A DNA stretch of 64,000 nucleotides from Iodobacter fluviatilis (GTDB lineage Bacteria > Pseudomonadota > Gammaproteobacteria > Burkholderiales > Chitinibacteraceae). Position numbers and translations under genes: made by a program. The notes under the pieces are model-generated. The model saw nothing but the letters and a program-made list of their open reading frames with translations, made no database searches and had not been told where the DNA came from. The stretch is from NCBI RefSeq assembly GCF_900451195.1, contig NZ_UGHR01000001.1, forward strand, positions 2,666,001 to 2,730,000. The letters are read 5' to 3'. Position 1 is the first letter of the stretch. Every line of letters starts with the position of its first letter. Positions 51,933 to 62,400 of the stretch are shown one piece after another.

Positions 51933-52958
51933 ATGAAAGCCTTATCAAAATTAGAAGCAGCACCCGGCCTGACGATGAATCAAGTCGAAAAGCCTGCCAT
52001 CGGCCATAATGACCTGCTGATTAAAATTAAAAAAACCGCCATCTGTGGCACCGATATTCATATTTGGAAATGGGATGACTGGGCACAAAAAACCATCCCT
52101 GTGCCCATGCACGTTGGCCATGAATATGTAGGCACCGTGGTAGAAATCGGCTCAGAAGTACAAGGCTTTAAAATTGGCGATCGCGTATCCGGCGAAGGCC
52201 ATATCACCTGCGGCCATTGCCGTAATTGCCGCGCAGGCCGCCGTCACCTCTGCCGTAATACCGTTGGCGTGGGCGTAAATCGCCCCGGCGCTTTTGCCGA
52301 ATACTTGGTGCTGCCCGCCTTTAATGCCTTCCCCATTCCTGACGATATTTCGGACGATTTAGCCGCCATTTTCGATCCATTTGGCAATGCCGTGCATACC
52401 GCGTTGTCTTTCAATATGGTCGGCGAAGACGTACTGATTACTGGCGCAGGCCCGATCGGCATTATGGCAGTGGCCATTGCCAAGCACGTTGGCGCGCGCC
52501 ATGTGGTGATTACCGACGTCAACGAATACCGCCTCGATCTAGCCCGTAAAATGGGTGCAACCCGCGCAGTCAACGTCTTAAATGAAGATTTAAAAGACGT
52601 GATGAGCGACTTAAAAATGACCGAAGGCTTTGATGTGGGCTTGGAAATGTCCGGCAACCCACAAGCTTTCCGCACCATGCTAGAAACCATGCAGCACGGC
52701 GGCAAAGTGGCGCTGCTTGGTATTCCACCTGCAGACACCGCCATCGATTGGAATCAGGTGATTTTCAAAGGCTTAGAAATCAAGGGCATTTATGGCCGCG
52801 AGATGTTTGAGACTTGGTACAAAATGGTCGCACTCATCCAATCTGGCCTTGATATCACCCCGATCATCACCCACCACTTCCATGTGGATGAGTTTAAGCA
52901 AGGCTTTGAGGCGATGTTGTCAGGGCAAAGCGGTAAGGTGATTTTAAGCTGGGAATAA
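51933..52958 (+). CDS. tdh: L-threonine 3-dehydrogenase
   Basis: The 341-residue zinc enzyme oxidises L-threonine to 2-amino-3-ketobutyrate using NAD. Motifs: catalytic Zn in [20 protein letters not shown] and [12 protein letters not shown]; structural Zn in [20 protein letters not shown] loop [20 protein letters not shown]. Length equals that of E. coli Tdh (341). It works with kbl, from which it is separated by 200 bp with a palindromic repeat. A strong terminator follows. Confidence 0.97.
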   Translation: MKALSKLEAAPGLTMNQVEKPAIGHNDLLIKIKKTAICGTDIHIWKWDDWAQKTIPVPMHVGHEYVGTVVEIGSEVQGFKIGDRVSGEGHITCGHCRNCRAGRRHLCRNTVGVGVNRPGAFAEYLVLPAFNAFPIPDDISDDLAAIFDPFGNAVHTALSFNMVGEDVLITGAGPIGIMAVAIAKHVGARHVVITDVNEYRLDLARKMGATRAVNVLNEDLKDVMSDLKMTEGFDVGLEMSGNPQAFRTMLETMQHGGKVALLGIPPADTAIDWNQVIFKGLEIKGIYGREMFETWYKMVALIQSGLDITPIITHHFHVDEFKQGFEAMLSGQSGKVILSWE

Positions 52959-52963
52959 TGTAT

Positions 52964-52997
52964 AAAAAACCCACGATGCAGATCGTGGGTTTTTTAT
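52964..52997. terminator. Terminator after tdh
   Basis: AAAAAACCCACGAT (52964-52977) pairs perfectly with ATCGTGGGTTTTTT (52982-52995) around a 4-base loop. It is symmetrical, so works in both directions. Confidence 0.92.
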
Positions 52998-53155
52998 ACC
53001 TGCTCAAATATCACTTAATAATATTGCATATATCTAGCCTGGCATTCTTCATCTTTCACCCTCTATTTCCCCACACAAATACCGCTTTCCGAAAAATATT
53101 GAACTCACCTCTTTACCTAAAGTCAGAGAAACACCTTCATCATTAAGCGATTTAT

Positions 53156-53695
53156 ATGAGTAGCCATTTAAAACTGCGTCCTTTAGAACGATCCGATTTA
53201 CGTTTTGCCCACGAGCTCAATAATAACGCCAAGATTATGCGTTATTGGTTTGAAGAGCCTTATGAGACTTTTTCTGAGCTCACCCAGCTCTACGATCAGC
53301 ATGTACACGATGTGCGCGAACGCCGTTTTGTGGCCGTAGATAGCAACGATGAAATGGTAGGCTTTGTAGAATTAATTGAGCTGGATTATATACACCGCCG
53401 TGGTGAATTCCAGATCATGATTGCACCTGATCAGCAGGGAAAAGGCTACGCGACAGAAGCCACGCTGCTGGCTGCAGATTATGCTTTTGCAGTGCTTAAT
53501 CTGCGCAAACTTTATTTAGTTGTTGATGTTTCTAATTTAGCAGCGGTACATATTTATGAGAAATGCGGCTTTACTAAAGAAGCCGAATTAATTGAAGAAT
53601 ATTTCTGCAATGGCCGTTATCACAATGTATTCAGAATGCGGCTATTTCAGCATGAATTTTTCGCAACAGCGACGCAAGGCCATTCTATTAACTAA
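53156..53695 (+). CDS. speG: Spermidine N1-acetyltransferase
   Basis: The 179-residue GNAT enzyme acetylates spermidine and spermine to reduce polyamine toxicity. It matches E. coli Spe[58 protein letters not shown] (acetyl-CoA loop QQGKGYA), [20 protein letters not shown]. The start ATG 53156 is preceded by a weak site (AAGCGATTTAT). It stands alone after tdh. Confidence 0.92.
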   Translation: MSSHLKLRPLERSDLRFAHELNNNAKIMRYWFEEPYETFSELTQLYDQHVHDVRERRFVAVDSNDEMVGFVELIELDYIHRRGEFQIMIAPDQQGKGYATEATLLAADYAFAVLNLRKLYLVVDVSNLAAVHIYEKCGFTKEAELIEEYFCNGRYHNVFRMRLFQHEFFATATQGHSIN

Positions 53696-53705
53696 CACAC
53701 GCATA

Positions 53706-53740
53706 AAAAATGCCCGCGCTTTAATCAAAAGCACGGGCGT
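53706..53740. terminator. Terminator between speG and the rubredoxin reductase gene
   Basis: GCCCGCGCTT (from 53712) pairs with AAGCACGGGC (to 53738) with one mismatch. The A-run at 53705-53710 is a T-run for minus-strand transcripts, so it mainly serves the reductase gene, and may help end speG. Confidence 0.7.
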
Positions 53741-53818
53741 GGACTGCAAAAAAACGATTTTTGTTACAACATTCAGGGCTAAAACCGCGCCTGGATTACC
53801 CAGCCTAGCGCTCTATTC

Positions 53819-54970
53819 TCAGGACAAAACAGGCGGTAATTGCCCTGTTAAAGCCTGCTTCTCTTTGCTTGCAGCTCCCAATAATGCAAAACCCAGCAAC
53901 TGCCCCTTTGCATCAACAAAACGGGCGTCGATGCCGCCTTCAATCTCCGACACTTGCCATTCCCCCTGCGCACCGATGGCAGGTGGGGCGACGATGGTTG
54001 GGCAGGCCGGGGTTTTAACCACTACCGGCATGGCGGGATATTTAACCGGGGTGGGTGTTCCGGCCAGCGTAGCAGCCAAGGCGCGGGCGCAGTGCATAAT
54101 CGGCATCACAAAGGGTAAATTGAGACCCATCACTTCGGCGCAATCCCCCAGCGCGTAGATATGCGGCTGCGAGGTTTGCAGGGTTTGATCAACCACAATA
54201 CCGCGATTCACTTTTAAACCTGCACTAGCCGCTAAATGAGTACGAGGCTGCAATCCGGCTGCGGACAACAACATCCCCACTTCGATAATCGATCCATCGT
54301 TTAAGCCCAGCAAATAACGGCCTTCCATATGATCATAGTTTTTTGCAGAAAATCCAAAATGAAACTCTGCACCGGCAGTAGTTAGTTGCGCCGCTAAATA
54401 GCGACCAGCGGCTTCAGGCAATAAGCGGGATAAGGGCCAGCCTGCCGGATCGAACACAAGGGGCTTAATGCCAAGCGCTAATAAATCATTGGCAAATTCG
54501 CAGCCAATTAAACCAGCCCCTAAAATGCCAACCGTTTTTAATTCTGGTAGTTTTGCGGCGAATTCTGCGTAATCCTGCAAACTATTCACAGAAATTACAT
54601 CGTCGCCTGCATTGCCACCCAGCGGTAAATAAATTTGATCAGCACCCAGCGCCAGAATTAAATCCCGATAAACCAGCGCTTGCCCATCAATCAATAAAAC
54701 CTGTTGATGATTGCTATCGATTCCCACGACTTCGGTATAGGGCAAAATAGCTGCGCTTAATTCTTCGGCCATTTTGCTGGCGGCTTTAATAACCAAAGAA
54801 GCGGGCGTTTTTTTGCCCGCTAATGCATTCGACAGCATGGGCTTGGAATAAAAATCTGCAGAATCTTCAGCGATAATCGTTAAAGGCGTGGTTTGATCTG
54901 ATTTTCGGAATTCTCGTGCTAAGTTATAGGCCGCAAGCCCTGAACCAATAATGATAATAGGATGACTCAT
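53819..54970 (-). CDS. Rubredoxin-NAD+ reductase
   Basis: The 383-residue FAD protein has the Pseudomonas RubB/AlkT-type plan: HPIIIIGSGLAAYNLAREFR (FAD), DFYSKPMLSNALAGKKTP, VGILGAGLIGCEFANDLLAL (NADH loop), LSAAGLQPRTHLAAS and YALGDCAEVMG. It passes electrons from NADH to rubredoxin, for example in stress defence or alkane hydroxylation. No rubredoxin gene is next to it. ATG 54970 has AGGAAAAG upstream; a longer frame to 55003 is less likely. Symbol not assigned because several reductases share this plan. Confidence 0.85.
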   Translation of the reverse strand: MSHPIIIIGSGLAAYNLAREFRKSDQTTPLTIIAEDSADFYSKPMLSNALAGKKTPASLVIKAASKMAEELSAAILPYTEVVGIDSNHQQVLLIDGQALVYRDLILALGADQIYLPLGGNAGDDVISVNSLQDYAEFAAKLPELKTVGILGAGLIGCEFANDLLALGIKPLVFDPAGWPLSRLLPEAAGRYLAAQLTTAGAEFHFGFSAKNYDHMEGRYLLGLNDGSIIEVGMLLSAAGLQPRTHLAASAGLKVNRGIVVDQTLQTSQPHIYALGDCAEVMGLNLPFVMPIMHCARALAATLAGTPTPVKYPAMPVVVKTPACPTIVAPPAIGAQGEWQVSEIEGGIDARFVDAKGQLLGFALLGAASKEKQALTGQLPPVLS

Positions 54971-55128
54971 TGTCTTTTCCTGTGTGATGCACTTGTAGAT
55001 CAAAAAAACCAGCGCCTTTGCTCCTGCTGATCGTTATTACGGCAAGGATCAGCAAAACCCCAGCACGGCCTGCGGTTTACTTATACACACCGCGCTAGGT
55101 CCTTCTTTTACTGCAAAACTAAGCCCTG

Positions 55129-56064
55129 TTAATGCACCGGCTCATCCGGCAATATTTGCACGGATGGCAAGCGGGTATTCAAAACCGCTTGGCGCACCGC
55201 CTCTATGGCAGCCGCTCGAGGAAAATTGCGCCGCCAAGCCAGAATCACCCGCCGGCTGGGGATAGGTTCTTTAAAAGGCCGGATAGTCAGTAAAGCATCA
55301 TCTGCAGCGCTAACTGAAGACGCAGGCAAGACGGTCACCCCTATCCCGCCTGCCACCATATGCCGGATCGTCGTCAGCGAGCTACCTTGTAAGGTGCGCT
55401 GCAAACTTCCTGCGGGCAAACTTTCGCGGTTCAGATCTGGGCAGGCTTGTAAGACATGATCTCTGAAACAATTGCCTGAAGAGAGCAGTAAAACATTCTC
55501 ATCAGCCAAAACAGATGAATCGATTTCCGTTTCCTTTTCCCAAGGATGGCCTTTAGGCGTAGCCACCACAAAAGGCTCGTCGTAAACGGCTTGCGTGGCA
55601 AGGCCCGCTTCAAAAAACGGCTCAGCGACAATCGCCACGTCGATTTCGCCTTGTTTGAGCATCTCGACCAAACGCGCGGTGTAGTTTTCTTCCAACAGAA
55701 TCTGCATTTGCGGCGCAGCGATCCGTAGCTGCGGAATTAAATGCGGCAACAAATAAGGGCTGATGGTGTAGATAATGCCCAAGCGCAAAGCGCCAGCCAG
55801 CGGATCTTTACCCTGCTCGGCCAGCTGCTTAATCAGCTGCACTTCTTCTAATACTCGCTGCGCCTGCTCAACCAGACGGCCACCAATCGGTGTCAGGGTA
55901 ACGTCGCTGGCAGAGCGCTCAAATAATGCCACGCCCAGCTCTTCTTCCAGCTTTTTTACCGCTACCGATAATGTAGGCTGCGATACAAAGCAACTGGCGG
56001 CAGCCCGGCCAAAATGGCGCTCCCGCGCCACGGCCACGATGTACCTTAACTCGGTCAGCGTCAT
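55129..56064 (-). CDS. oxyR: Hydrogen peroxide-inducible LysR regulator OxyR
   Basis: The 311-residue protein has an N-terminal LysR helix-turn-helix (ELRYIVAVARERHFGRAAAS, FVSQPTLSVAVKKLEEELG). In the effector domain, SSGNCFRDHVLQACPDLNRE contains the two redox Cys nine residues apart, as C199 and C208 of E. coli OxyR. It should sense H2O2 and activate defence genes. It overlaps the stop of dsbB (ATGA), so I choose ATG 56064; the two are translated together, an unusual pairing. Confidence 0.93.
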   Translation of the reverse strand: MTLTELRYIVAVARERHFGRAAASCFVSQPTLSVAVKKLEEELGVALFERSASDVTLTPIGGRLVEQAQRVLEEVQLIKQLAEQGKDPLAGALRLGIIYTISPYLLPHLIPQLRIAAPQMQILLEENYTARLVEMLKQGEIDVAIVAEPFFEAGLATQAVYDEPFVVATPKGHPWEKETEIDSSVLADENVLLLSSGNCFRDHVLQACPDLNRESLPAGSLQRTLQGSSLTTIRHMVAGGIGVTVLPASSVSAADDALLTIRPFKEPIPSRRVILAWRRNFPRAAAIEAVRQAVLNTRLPSVQILPDEPVH

Positions 56065-56552
56065 GCTTTGGCCTGCCAGAAACGAATACCCCAAGTTGCC
56101 GCTATCAGCCCGCTAAATCCCAATAAAGCCAATACGGGTAAAGACATGCCGAATAAGCTCCAATCTATAACACCGCATTCGCCATGCCCGGTCAGCACGC
56201 CCTTAAAAACCTGCAGCCATGGCTGCGTTTCCATCAGGTAGTTCAGCCCTGGCCCGCAGGAAGGCAGTTTACTTGGATCAATAAAATACTGAATCGCCAC
56301 ATGTCTTGCGGCAACGCCCGCCCCAGCAAGGCCCACAAGGGTCAGTACAATGGGCCAGAAACGGCTCATTTTAGGCAGGGGAATCGCAGCGGCGCAGAAA
56401 GACAGCAGGCCAAAGGTAATAAAACCCACTCGCTGAAAAATACACAGCGGGCATGGGCTTAAAAATTGGGTTTTTTCCAGATAGAGCGCAAAGGCAATGG
56501 TGCCTGCACAAAAAAGAGACAGGGCCAAATGGCCCAGACGCCAGCGCAACAT
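56061..56552 (-). CDS. dsbB: Disulfide bond formation protein B
   Basis: The 163-residue inner-membrane protein has four membrane helices and the two Cys pairs of DsbB: CPLC in FLSPCPLCIFQRVGFI, and Cys in PSCGPGLNY and HGECGVIDW. It reoxidises DsbA and passes electrons to quinone. It is upstream of oxyR with a 4-bp overlap. No dsbA is in the window. Confidence 0.93.
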   Translation of the reverse strand: MLRWRLGHLALSLFCAGTIAFALYLEKTQFLSPCPLCIFQRVGFITFGLLSFCAAAIPLPKMSRFWPIVLTLVGLAGAGVAARHVAIQYFIDPSKLPSCGPGLNYLMETQPWLQVFKGVLTGHGECGVIDWSLFGMSLPVLALLGFSGLIAATWGIRFWQAKA

Positions 56553-56669
56553 GTGTACTCCAATAGCCAGTCAATAGATACAGACTATTCTATCAGCCAA
56601 CTCGATCAAGAGGGAGTTGATATCAGGCAAGAATTGCCGATACCTACACTGCACTGACTGTAATATTGC

Positions 56670-57839
56670 TTATTCTGACGTTTCAATCGACAAAAAGTCA
56701 CGCAACTCTTGCTCTTTGGCCATGGCATCCCGATAACCCAGCTCTATCAGTTTGCGCGAATAGCCACTGCAAAAAAGCAGATAGCTGGCCACAACCGAGC
56801 CTTGATGACGAAATGCCCCCATCCCGCCAAGCAGAAAACGCATTCCCATGGGAAACTCTGATTTAAAAGCCACAGCCAGCCGCTCCAGAGGCTGTGAAGG
56901 TGAAATCGCCAGGACTTTAATCGGCCGCAAGCCCAAGGGAAACTGCCGCACCAAATCAGCAGGCACAGCCGCCAGCGTGCGGTTGATTCGGGTTAAGCGC
57001 TCTAAATCGGTATCCAGACCATCCAGAAAAATACTATTCATTAAATGCCCCATTACCTGGGCCAACGTGGGGTAGCGGGTGTGCTTTTCTCTGGCCGAGG
57101 GATCTGCCACTTGCGGCGCGACTCCAATCACTAAAATACGATCAGCTCCCAAATGAATTGCAGGGCTGATTGGGGCGATTTGCCGCACCGAGCCATCCCC
57201 AAAGTATTCGCGATGTAAACGCACAGCAGGAAACAATAAAGGAATCGCCGCCGAAGCCATCAGATGATCAACGGAAATACTGGCCTTTACCCCCACTCTG
57301 GAAGCGCGGTGCCAGATATCCAGATCTGCAGCACCTTGAAAAAAAGACACCGATTGCCCCGATGTATAGCCTGAAGCAGAGATCGATAAAGCACGCAAAG
57401 CCCCCGCCTCTATGCTTTGCTGAATACCAGAGAAATCCACCCTGTCCACCAGCAAATCACGCAGTGGCGCATTATTTAAAAAAGCACGCGGATTATATTT
57501 ACCCAAGCCCCCTAAAAACAAAGACACTAACCAATGACCTGCCGTCGCCAATAATTGCCCAAGTGACGCTTGATAAATCATTTCCGGGCTTAATCCCTGC
57601 CAGAGCCTTGCCAGCTCAAACACAGAGCGGCGAAAATGGCCGGCCCCAGCTGCAATCGCCACCGCATTAATGCCTCCTGCCGAAGTGCCACAGATAATAG
57701 GAAAGGGGTTGGCCGCGCCCTTGGGCAATAATTTTGCAATGGCCAGCAACACGCCCACCTGATAAGCAGCCCTTGCCCCCCCTCCCGACAAAATTAAAGC
57801 CGTACTGGAGGGATGCGTCTGCATTCGTTTGATCCCCAT
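56670..57839 (-). CDS. Patatin-like phospholipase
   Basis: The 389-residue protein has the patatin active site: ALILSGGGARAAYQVGVLLA (oxyanion GGGAR), ICGTSAGGINAVAIAAG (Ser in GTSAG) and DGSVRQIAPISPAI (Asp in DGS). The C-terminal part, with SNSIFLDGLDTDLERLTRIN-like MNSIFLDGLDTDLERLTRIN, has no known domain. No signal peptide. GAGGCG precedes ATG 57839. Substrate unknown; such enzymes act as phospholipases or acyl hydrolases. Confidence 0.92.
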   Translation of the reverse strand: MGIKRMQTHPSSTALILSGGGARAAYQVGVLLAIAKLLPKGAANPFPIICGTSAGGINAVAIAAGAGHFRRSVFELARLWQGLSPEMIYQASLGQLLATAGHWLVSLFLGGLGKYNPRAFLNNAPLRDLLVDRVDFSGIQQSIEAGALRALSISASGYTSGQSVSFFQGAADLDIWHRASRVGVKASISVDHLMASAAIPLLFPAVRLHREYFGDGSVRQIAPISPAIHLGADRILVIGVAPQVADPSAREKHTRYPTLAQVMGHLMNSIFLDGLDTDLERLTRINRTLAAVPADLVRQFPLGLRPIKVLAISPSQPLERLAVAFKSEFPMGMRFLLGGMGAFRHQGSVVASYLLFCSGYSRKLIELGYRDAMAKEQELRDFLSIETSE

Positions 57840-58060
57840 CTTGCGCCTCTTGTTTCTTTTTTATTTTTAAACAGGCATAACAAACCAGTCTCTCTCTTAC
57901 GCTAGTTCTTAGCGGGCAAGGCTGCAAGATTGTCAGAAAAATAGCAGGGTTCACTTGCAGATTTCATGCTCAGGCATCAAAAGATCACAAAAATGGCCGT
58001 CAAATATTTTCTTAAATAAAGTGCAAAATTGCAGATTATTAAAAACTGTACTAACAGGGA

Positions 58061-58090
58061 TTGGTCTTATTACGCGCAGTTCGGTATAAT
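58061..58090 (+). promoter_or_regulatory. Sigma-70 promoter of guaB
   Basis: TTGGTC (58061-58066) and TATAAT (58085-58090) are 18 bp apart, a good -35/-10 pair. Transcription would begin near 58097, and an AAGGA ribosome site follows at 58106-58110 before ATG 58120. Confidence 0.75.
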
Positions 58091-58119
58091 GCCGTTTTGG
58101 CGACTAAGGATTCTGCACC

Positions 58120-59589
58120 ATGCGCGTGATTCAGAAGGCCCTCACCTTTGACGATGTACTTCTCGTCCCGGCCCACTCAAACATCCTCCCACGTGATGTC
58201 GATCTATCGACGCAATTCACACGCAATATTCGCCTGAATCTGCCGCTGGTTTCTGCCGCGATGGATACAGTGACCGAGGCCCGCCTCGCCATTGCAATAG
58301 CCCAAGAAGGCGGCATGGGGATTATTCATAAGAATATGACCCCTGCAATGCAAGCAAAAGAAGTATCCAAAGTAAAACGTTATGAATCAGGCATTGTAAA
58401 GGATCCGATTACTGTATCCCCAGACATGCTGGTACGCGACGTTCACGAACTCACCCGTCAGCACAAAATCTCAGGCTTGCCTGTCATCGATAAAACAGGC
58501 CAATTGGTCGGTATCGTCACCAACCGCGATTTACGCTTTGAAACACGCCTTGATGTGGCGGTCAGCAGCATCATGACGCCTAAAGAGCGTCTGATTACGG
58601 TCAACGAAGGCGATTCAATCGAAACCGCCCGCGTACTGATGCACGAACACCGCCTTGAGCGCGTGCTGGTGATCGACGAAAACTTCAAGCTCAAAGGCTT
58701 GATTACCGTTAAAGACTTGATCAAAACCTCCGAGCACCCCAATGCCGCCAAAGATGACCAAGGTCGCCTGCGTTGCGGCGCAGCGGTTGGCGTAGGTGCA
58801 GGCACTGAAGAGCGCGTGAAGTTGCTTTCAGAAGCCGGTGTGGATGTGATTGTGGTAGATACCGCCCACGGCCACAGCCAAGGCGTGATCGATCGCGTGC
58901 GCTGGGTTAAGCAAAACTTCCCGCACATCCAAGTGATTGGCGGCAATATCGCCACCGCTGCTGCCGCTTTAGCTTTGGCTGAAGCCGGTGCCGATGCGGT
59001 TAAAGTGGGGATTGGCCCAGGCTCAATCTGCACGACGCGTATTGTGGCTGGCGTGGGCGTTCCGCAAATTACTGCGGTCGCCAATGTGGCCGATGCGCTG
59101 GCAGGCACGGGTATTCCTCTGATTGCAGACGGTGGTATTCGCTACTCTGGCGACATCTCTAAAGCTATTGCAGCGGGCGCAAGCTCGGTGATGTTGGGCG
59201 GCTTATTTGGCGGCACGGACGAAGCGCCAGGTGAAGTGGAGCTATACCAAGGGCGCACTTACAAGAGCTATCGTGGTATGGGCTCTTTAGGTGCAATGGC
59301 CGGCAGCAATGGCTCGTCTGATCGCTACTTCCAAGACAATGTAAACAACGCCGACAAGCTGGTTCCAGAAGGCATTGAAGGCCGTGTTGCTTACAAAGGC
59401 CCGATTACCGCCATCATCCATCAGTTGATGGGTGGCCTGCGTTCATCTATGGGTTATCTGGGCTGCAAAACCATCACAGAGATCCACGAAAAAGCCGAAT
59501 TTGTGCAAATCACCGCCGCAGGTATTCGTGAATCGCATGTGCATGATGTGCAAATCACTAAAGAAGCACCAAATTACCATACCGATTAA
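58120..59589 (+). CDS. guaB: Inosine-5'-monophosphate dehydrogenase
   Basis: The 489-residue enzyme converts IMP to XMP, the first step to GMP. It has the barrel start [20 protein letters not shown], two CBS domains (about residues 95-210, [20 protein letters not shown] and [20 protein letters not shown]), the catalytic loop [20 protein letters not shown] (Cys in GSICTTR) and [20 protein letters not shown]. Length equals that of E. coli GuaB (488). No guaA follows; a terminator comes directly after. Confidence 0.97.
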   Translation: MRVIQKALTFDDVLLVPAHSNILPRDVDLSTQFTRNIRLNLPLVSAAMDTVTEARLAIAIAQEGGMGIIHKNMTPAMQAKEVSKVKRYESGIVKDPITVSPDMLVRDVHELTRQHKISGLPVIDKTGQLVGIVTNRDLRFETRLDVAVSSIMTPKERLITVNEGDSIETARVLMHEHRLERVLVIDENFKLKGLITVKDLIKTSEHPNAAKDDQGRLRCGAAVGVGAGTEERVKLLSEAGVDVIVVDTAHGHSQGVIDRVRWVKQNFPHIQVIGGNIATAAAALALAEAGADAVKVGIGPGSICTTRIVAGVGVPQITAVANVADALAGTGIPLIADGGIRYSGDISKAIAAGASSVMLGGLFGGTDEAPGEVELYQGRTYKSYRGMGSLGAMAGSNGSSDRYFQDNVNNADKLVPEGIEGRVAYKGPITAIIHQLMGGLRSSMGYLGCKTITEIHEKAEFVQITAAGIRESHVHDVQITKEAPNYHTD

Positions 59590-59611
59590 TCAATCTGATT
59601 ACCCGATATAC

Positions 59612-59644
59612 AAAAGGCCGGAATTGATTCCGGCCTTTTTTTTA
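59612..59644. terminator. Terminator after guaB
   Basis: AAAAGGCCGGAAT (59612-59624) pairs with ATTCCGGCCTTTT (59627-59639) and a T-run follows to 59643. It is symmetrical and may also end the minus-strand pilus operon. Confidence 0.92.
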
Positions 59645-59691
59645 AAGCTTCAATAAAACAAGAAATACATTAGCAATAAATGGCGCCGATA

Positions 59692-60138
59692 CTAAGGCGA
59701 AATAGTGAGAACCACATAATCCTCATAATTACCCACATCGACCTGCTGCAAAGGAGGGATAACGCCGCAAAAATAAATGGGCGTTACAATGCCAGCCGAA
59801 ACTGAAACGCTTAAAGCATCTTTACCCGTACCCAGCTCAGGCGATTTGCACGTTGATTTATACAGGTGATAGCGAAGCTGGCTGCTGCCGCCGCTGATAT
59901 TACGCATTCTCCTGTCAGTAATGGTGCCAGAAACCTGGCTAGGACCAAACGAGATAGACAGTTTTCCAGCCTGTGTGCAGCTTGCAGTAATGAGCTCCTG
60001 CCTGATGGTTTCGGTACCTAAGTTTGGGGCATATTGCCCAAAAGCCACTTCCTGCACTGATCCAAAAGAGCAAGCCCCCGCCATGGAATACGCAGGCAGC
60101 AAGGCCACTGCAATACCGATGATTTTTTTAATGAACAT
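59692..60138 (-). CDS. Csu-type pilus tip subunit (spore coat U / SCPU domain)
   Basis: The 148-residue protein has a signal peptide (FIKKIIGIAVALLPAYSMAG) and an SCPU (spore coat U) domain: CSFGSVQEVAFGQYAPNLGT, ITASCTQAGKLSISFGPSQV, YHLYKSTCKSP and a final VGNYEDYVVLTISP strand. It is the last gene of a chaperone-usher operon, where Csu systems encode the tip adhesin CsuE. It is shorter than typical CsuE (about 340), so it may be a short tip or a second pilin. Confidence 0.85.
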   Translation of the reverse strand: MFIKKIIGIAVALLPAYSMAGACSFGSVQEVAFGQYAPNLGTETIRQELITASCTQAGKLSISFGPSQVSGTITDRRMRNISGGSSQLRYHLYKSTCKSPELGTGKDALSVSVSAGIVTPIYFCGVIPPLQQVDVGNYEDYVVLTISP

Positions 60139-60141
60139 ACG

Positions 60142-62400
60142 CTACTCCCTGCTACAGATTAAATCACCCAGATCCAGCACATCACCCGCAGCATCAGGCA
60201 CTTCAATCCAGGCCGAGCAAGGCAATCCTTTGTTTTGTATTTCAAACGCGTATTTTCCAGGCGCGATGTCTTCCAAGTAGATTTTTCCATTGATATCGGT
60301 CATGGCGGATAAATCACCTTCAGGCAATTTTAAGCTCAGGGTGGTGTTGACCAAAGCATGCTGCTGAGCATCTACAATTCGCGCTTCAAAAGCCCGTAAT
60401 TTTTTCGCCGCAAAAACAAGGTGCCGCCCCATATTTTGCCCCGGCATCACATCAAGCCTAAGCTTCGGCAGGGTATATTCAATAGGAATATCATCCTGCA
60501 CCAGCGCAATTTGCTGCTGCCCGTAGTTGCTTAATTCGGGCACCCACAAATAGCCCTCTTCATCGGTATGACCAATCAGCTGGCTATTTTGCGTAACCCC
60601 AACCCCGGACAAACCCTCACTCTGCACCAAGGCAAAGCTTTGGTTTATGGGACGACTTACGCCCCAATGGCCATCCACATAAGCCACAGCGCCTTCGGCG
60701 GCCACGCTGTAACTGCTGCGGCCTGCATATTGCCTTGCGCTGGCCGTGAGCTGAGATTGCGCAAACCTCCCCTGCACATAGGCATCCTGTGATGAGCCAA
60801 TCCGATCATGCTCTGCATTAAACCGATAGGACCAGCCCTCGCCTGCAGGGGTATTTTTGGCGTAATAGGCATTCATTCTTTGCTGATTAAATTCATCACG
60901 CTGAAAACTGGTGCCTGCCGATTGATTGCCATCGAACAGCCAAGTCAGATTCACAAAACCCTGACTTCCATTATTCCGAATTGAAAACGATGTTGATACT
61001 GAGAAATCCCGCGCCGGGCTTGCAGAAAAACTCAGCCTTAAAGCATTTGCTGTTTCTGCCGTACCCCCCGCCTGGCGCATCAAATCCACACCCCAATTGC
61101 CTATGCTTTGATTGCCAAAACCAAAGCCCACGCTGCCATTCCATGCAGGCACAGGCAAATCAAGCATAGATGCCAGGTAATGGGCGCTTTGCTGCTGTAG
61201 CATGGCGCGTACATTAAAAGCCTGCTCTTCATAACGATAGTTAAACAGGCTTGCCTGCCCCTGTTCTCCGCCATTTTTAGCCCATGATGCGGCCACACCC
61301 AGTACGCCGTAATCACCTAGGCGGAGATTGGCTAGAGCGCCTGCGCTCTGATACCCCGGAGTACGCTCCGCACGCACACCCACGGTCAGATAATCACTCA
61401 CGCCGTAACGGTGCAGGCCCGAAAAGGCAAGGCCCTGATAGTGATCAAAGCCCTCTTTGCGCTCTGCACCTAAGTTGTAATTAAACTCGTTCAAGCCGGA
61501 TTTCAGGAGGGAATCATCAAAATAATAAGGCAGGTTATAAACCTGACGATTGCCGTACTGGTCTTTCACCACCACAGCAATATCCTGAAATCCTGAAAAA
61601 TAGCTTAAGTCCTGAAACTGATACATCCCCGGCTGCAGATCAACATTTTTAACAATCACACCATTGATATAGATTTCGGCAGTGGATGGGCTGGTGATAG
61701 GCGCTCCGCCATTTAAGCCCGGCTTTGTTTCAAAATAAGGCTGCATGGAGAACACGCGGCTCACCCCTATCCCCGCCATCGGCACACCACGCCCCAATGC
61801 TCCTGCCGTGGGGGAAAGATCACCCAGCGTGATACGCATCATCTGATCTGGGCTATCGTAGCTCAGCGTACTATCCAGCCGCAGCCAGCCCTGATCATGG
61901 CTTTGGTAATCGTGCCGACTGCGCAGGTTCCAGCCCTCCGAGGCAATATTTAAAGTGGGCGCAAAGCCCATCCCAGTTTGCCCGCTGGCATCTCGCCTTG
62001 CTGATACGGTGTAATTTAAATAGGCCGATGTACCACCCTCCCAGGGGCGGATATGATTTTGCTGCGAGAAATTAGAGATTTGTAAGGGCAATAAAGCCGG
62101 TTCGGCCTGAAGACTGGCTTGCAGCAGATCCAGATCAAGATTAGCTTTTACGCCGCTAATCTGATCCATCCGCACAAAACGACGCCCAGAAAAAAGCTGG
62201 CTGCTGCCTTTCACTTCACTCAGCCCCATGCCCTTTAAAGCATCTGCATCCAGCCAGTAAATATCGGCATCTACTCTGGCCTCAAGATCGCCCTTCGCCA
62301 TGCCATTGAGCATGATATTAATAATCAGCGGCTCGGCAGCGGCACTTGCAAAACGGCAGCTACATAATAACAAGACCCATAGAGCAATTTTACGCGCCAT
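60142..62400 (-). CDS. Csu-type outer-membrane usher
   Basis: The 752-residue protein has a signal peptide (ARKIALWVLLLCSCRFASA) and the usher plan: an N-terminal domain (LNGMAKGDLEARVDADIYWL), a large beta-barrel (about 130-600, with repeated short strands such as YSVAAEGAVAYVDGHWGVSR), a plug-region segment ITSPSTAEIYINGVIVKNVD, and C-terminal domains ending with SLKLPEGDLSAMTDINGKIY. It secretes pilin subunits across the outer membrane. It overlaps the chaperone by one base and ends 3 bp before the tip gene start. Confidence 0.93.
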   Translation of the reverse strand: MARKIALWVLLLCSCRFASAAAEPLIINIMLNGMAKGDLEARVDADIYWLDADALKGMGLSEVKGSSQLFSGRRFVRMDQISGVKANLDLDLLQASLQAEPALLPLQISNFSQQNHIRPWEGGTSAYLNYTVSARRDASGQTGMGFAPTLNIASEGWNLRSRHDYQSHDQGWLRLDSTLSYDSPDQMMRITLGDLSPTAGALGRGVPMAGIGVSRVFSMQPYFETKPGLNGGAPITSPSTAEIYINGVIVKNVDLQPGMYQFQDLSYFSGFQDIAVVVKDQYGNRQVYNLPYYFDDSLLKSGLNEFNYNLGAERKEGFDHYQGLAFSGLHRYGVSDYLTVGVRAERTPGYQSAGALANLRLGDYGVLGVAASWAKNGGEQGQASLFNYRYEEQAFNVRAMLQQQSAHYLASMLDLPVPAWNGSVGFGFGNQSIGNWGVDLMRQAGGTAETANALRLSFSASPARDFSVSTSFSIRNNGSQGFVNLTWLFDGNQSAGTSFQRDEFNQQRMNAYYAKNTPAGEGWSYRFNAEHDRIGSSQDAYVQGRFAQSQLTASARQYAGRSSYSVAAEGAVAYVDGHWGVSRPINQSFALVQSEGLSGVGVTQNSQLIGHTDEEGYLWVPELSNYGQQQIALVQDDIPIEYTLPKLRLDVMPGQNMGRHLVFAAKKLRAFEARIVDAQQHALVNTTLSLKLPEGDLSAMTDINGKIYLEDIAPGKYAFEIQNKGLPCSAWIEVPDAAGDVLDLGDLICSRE

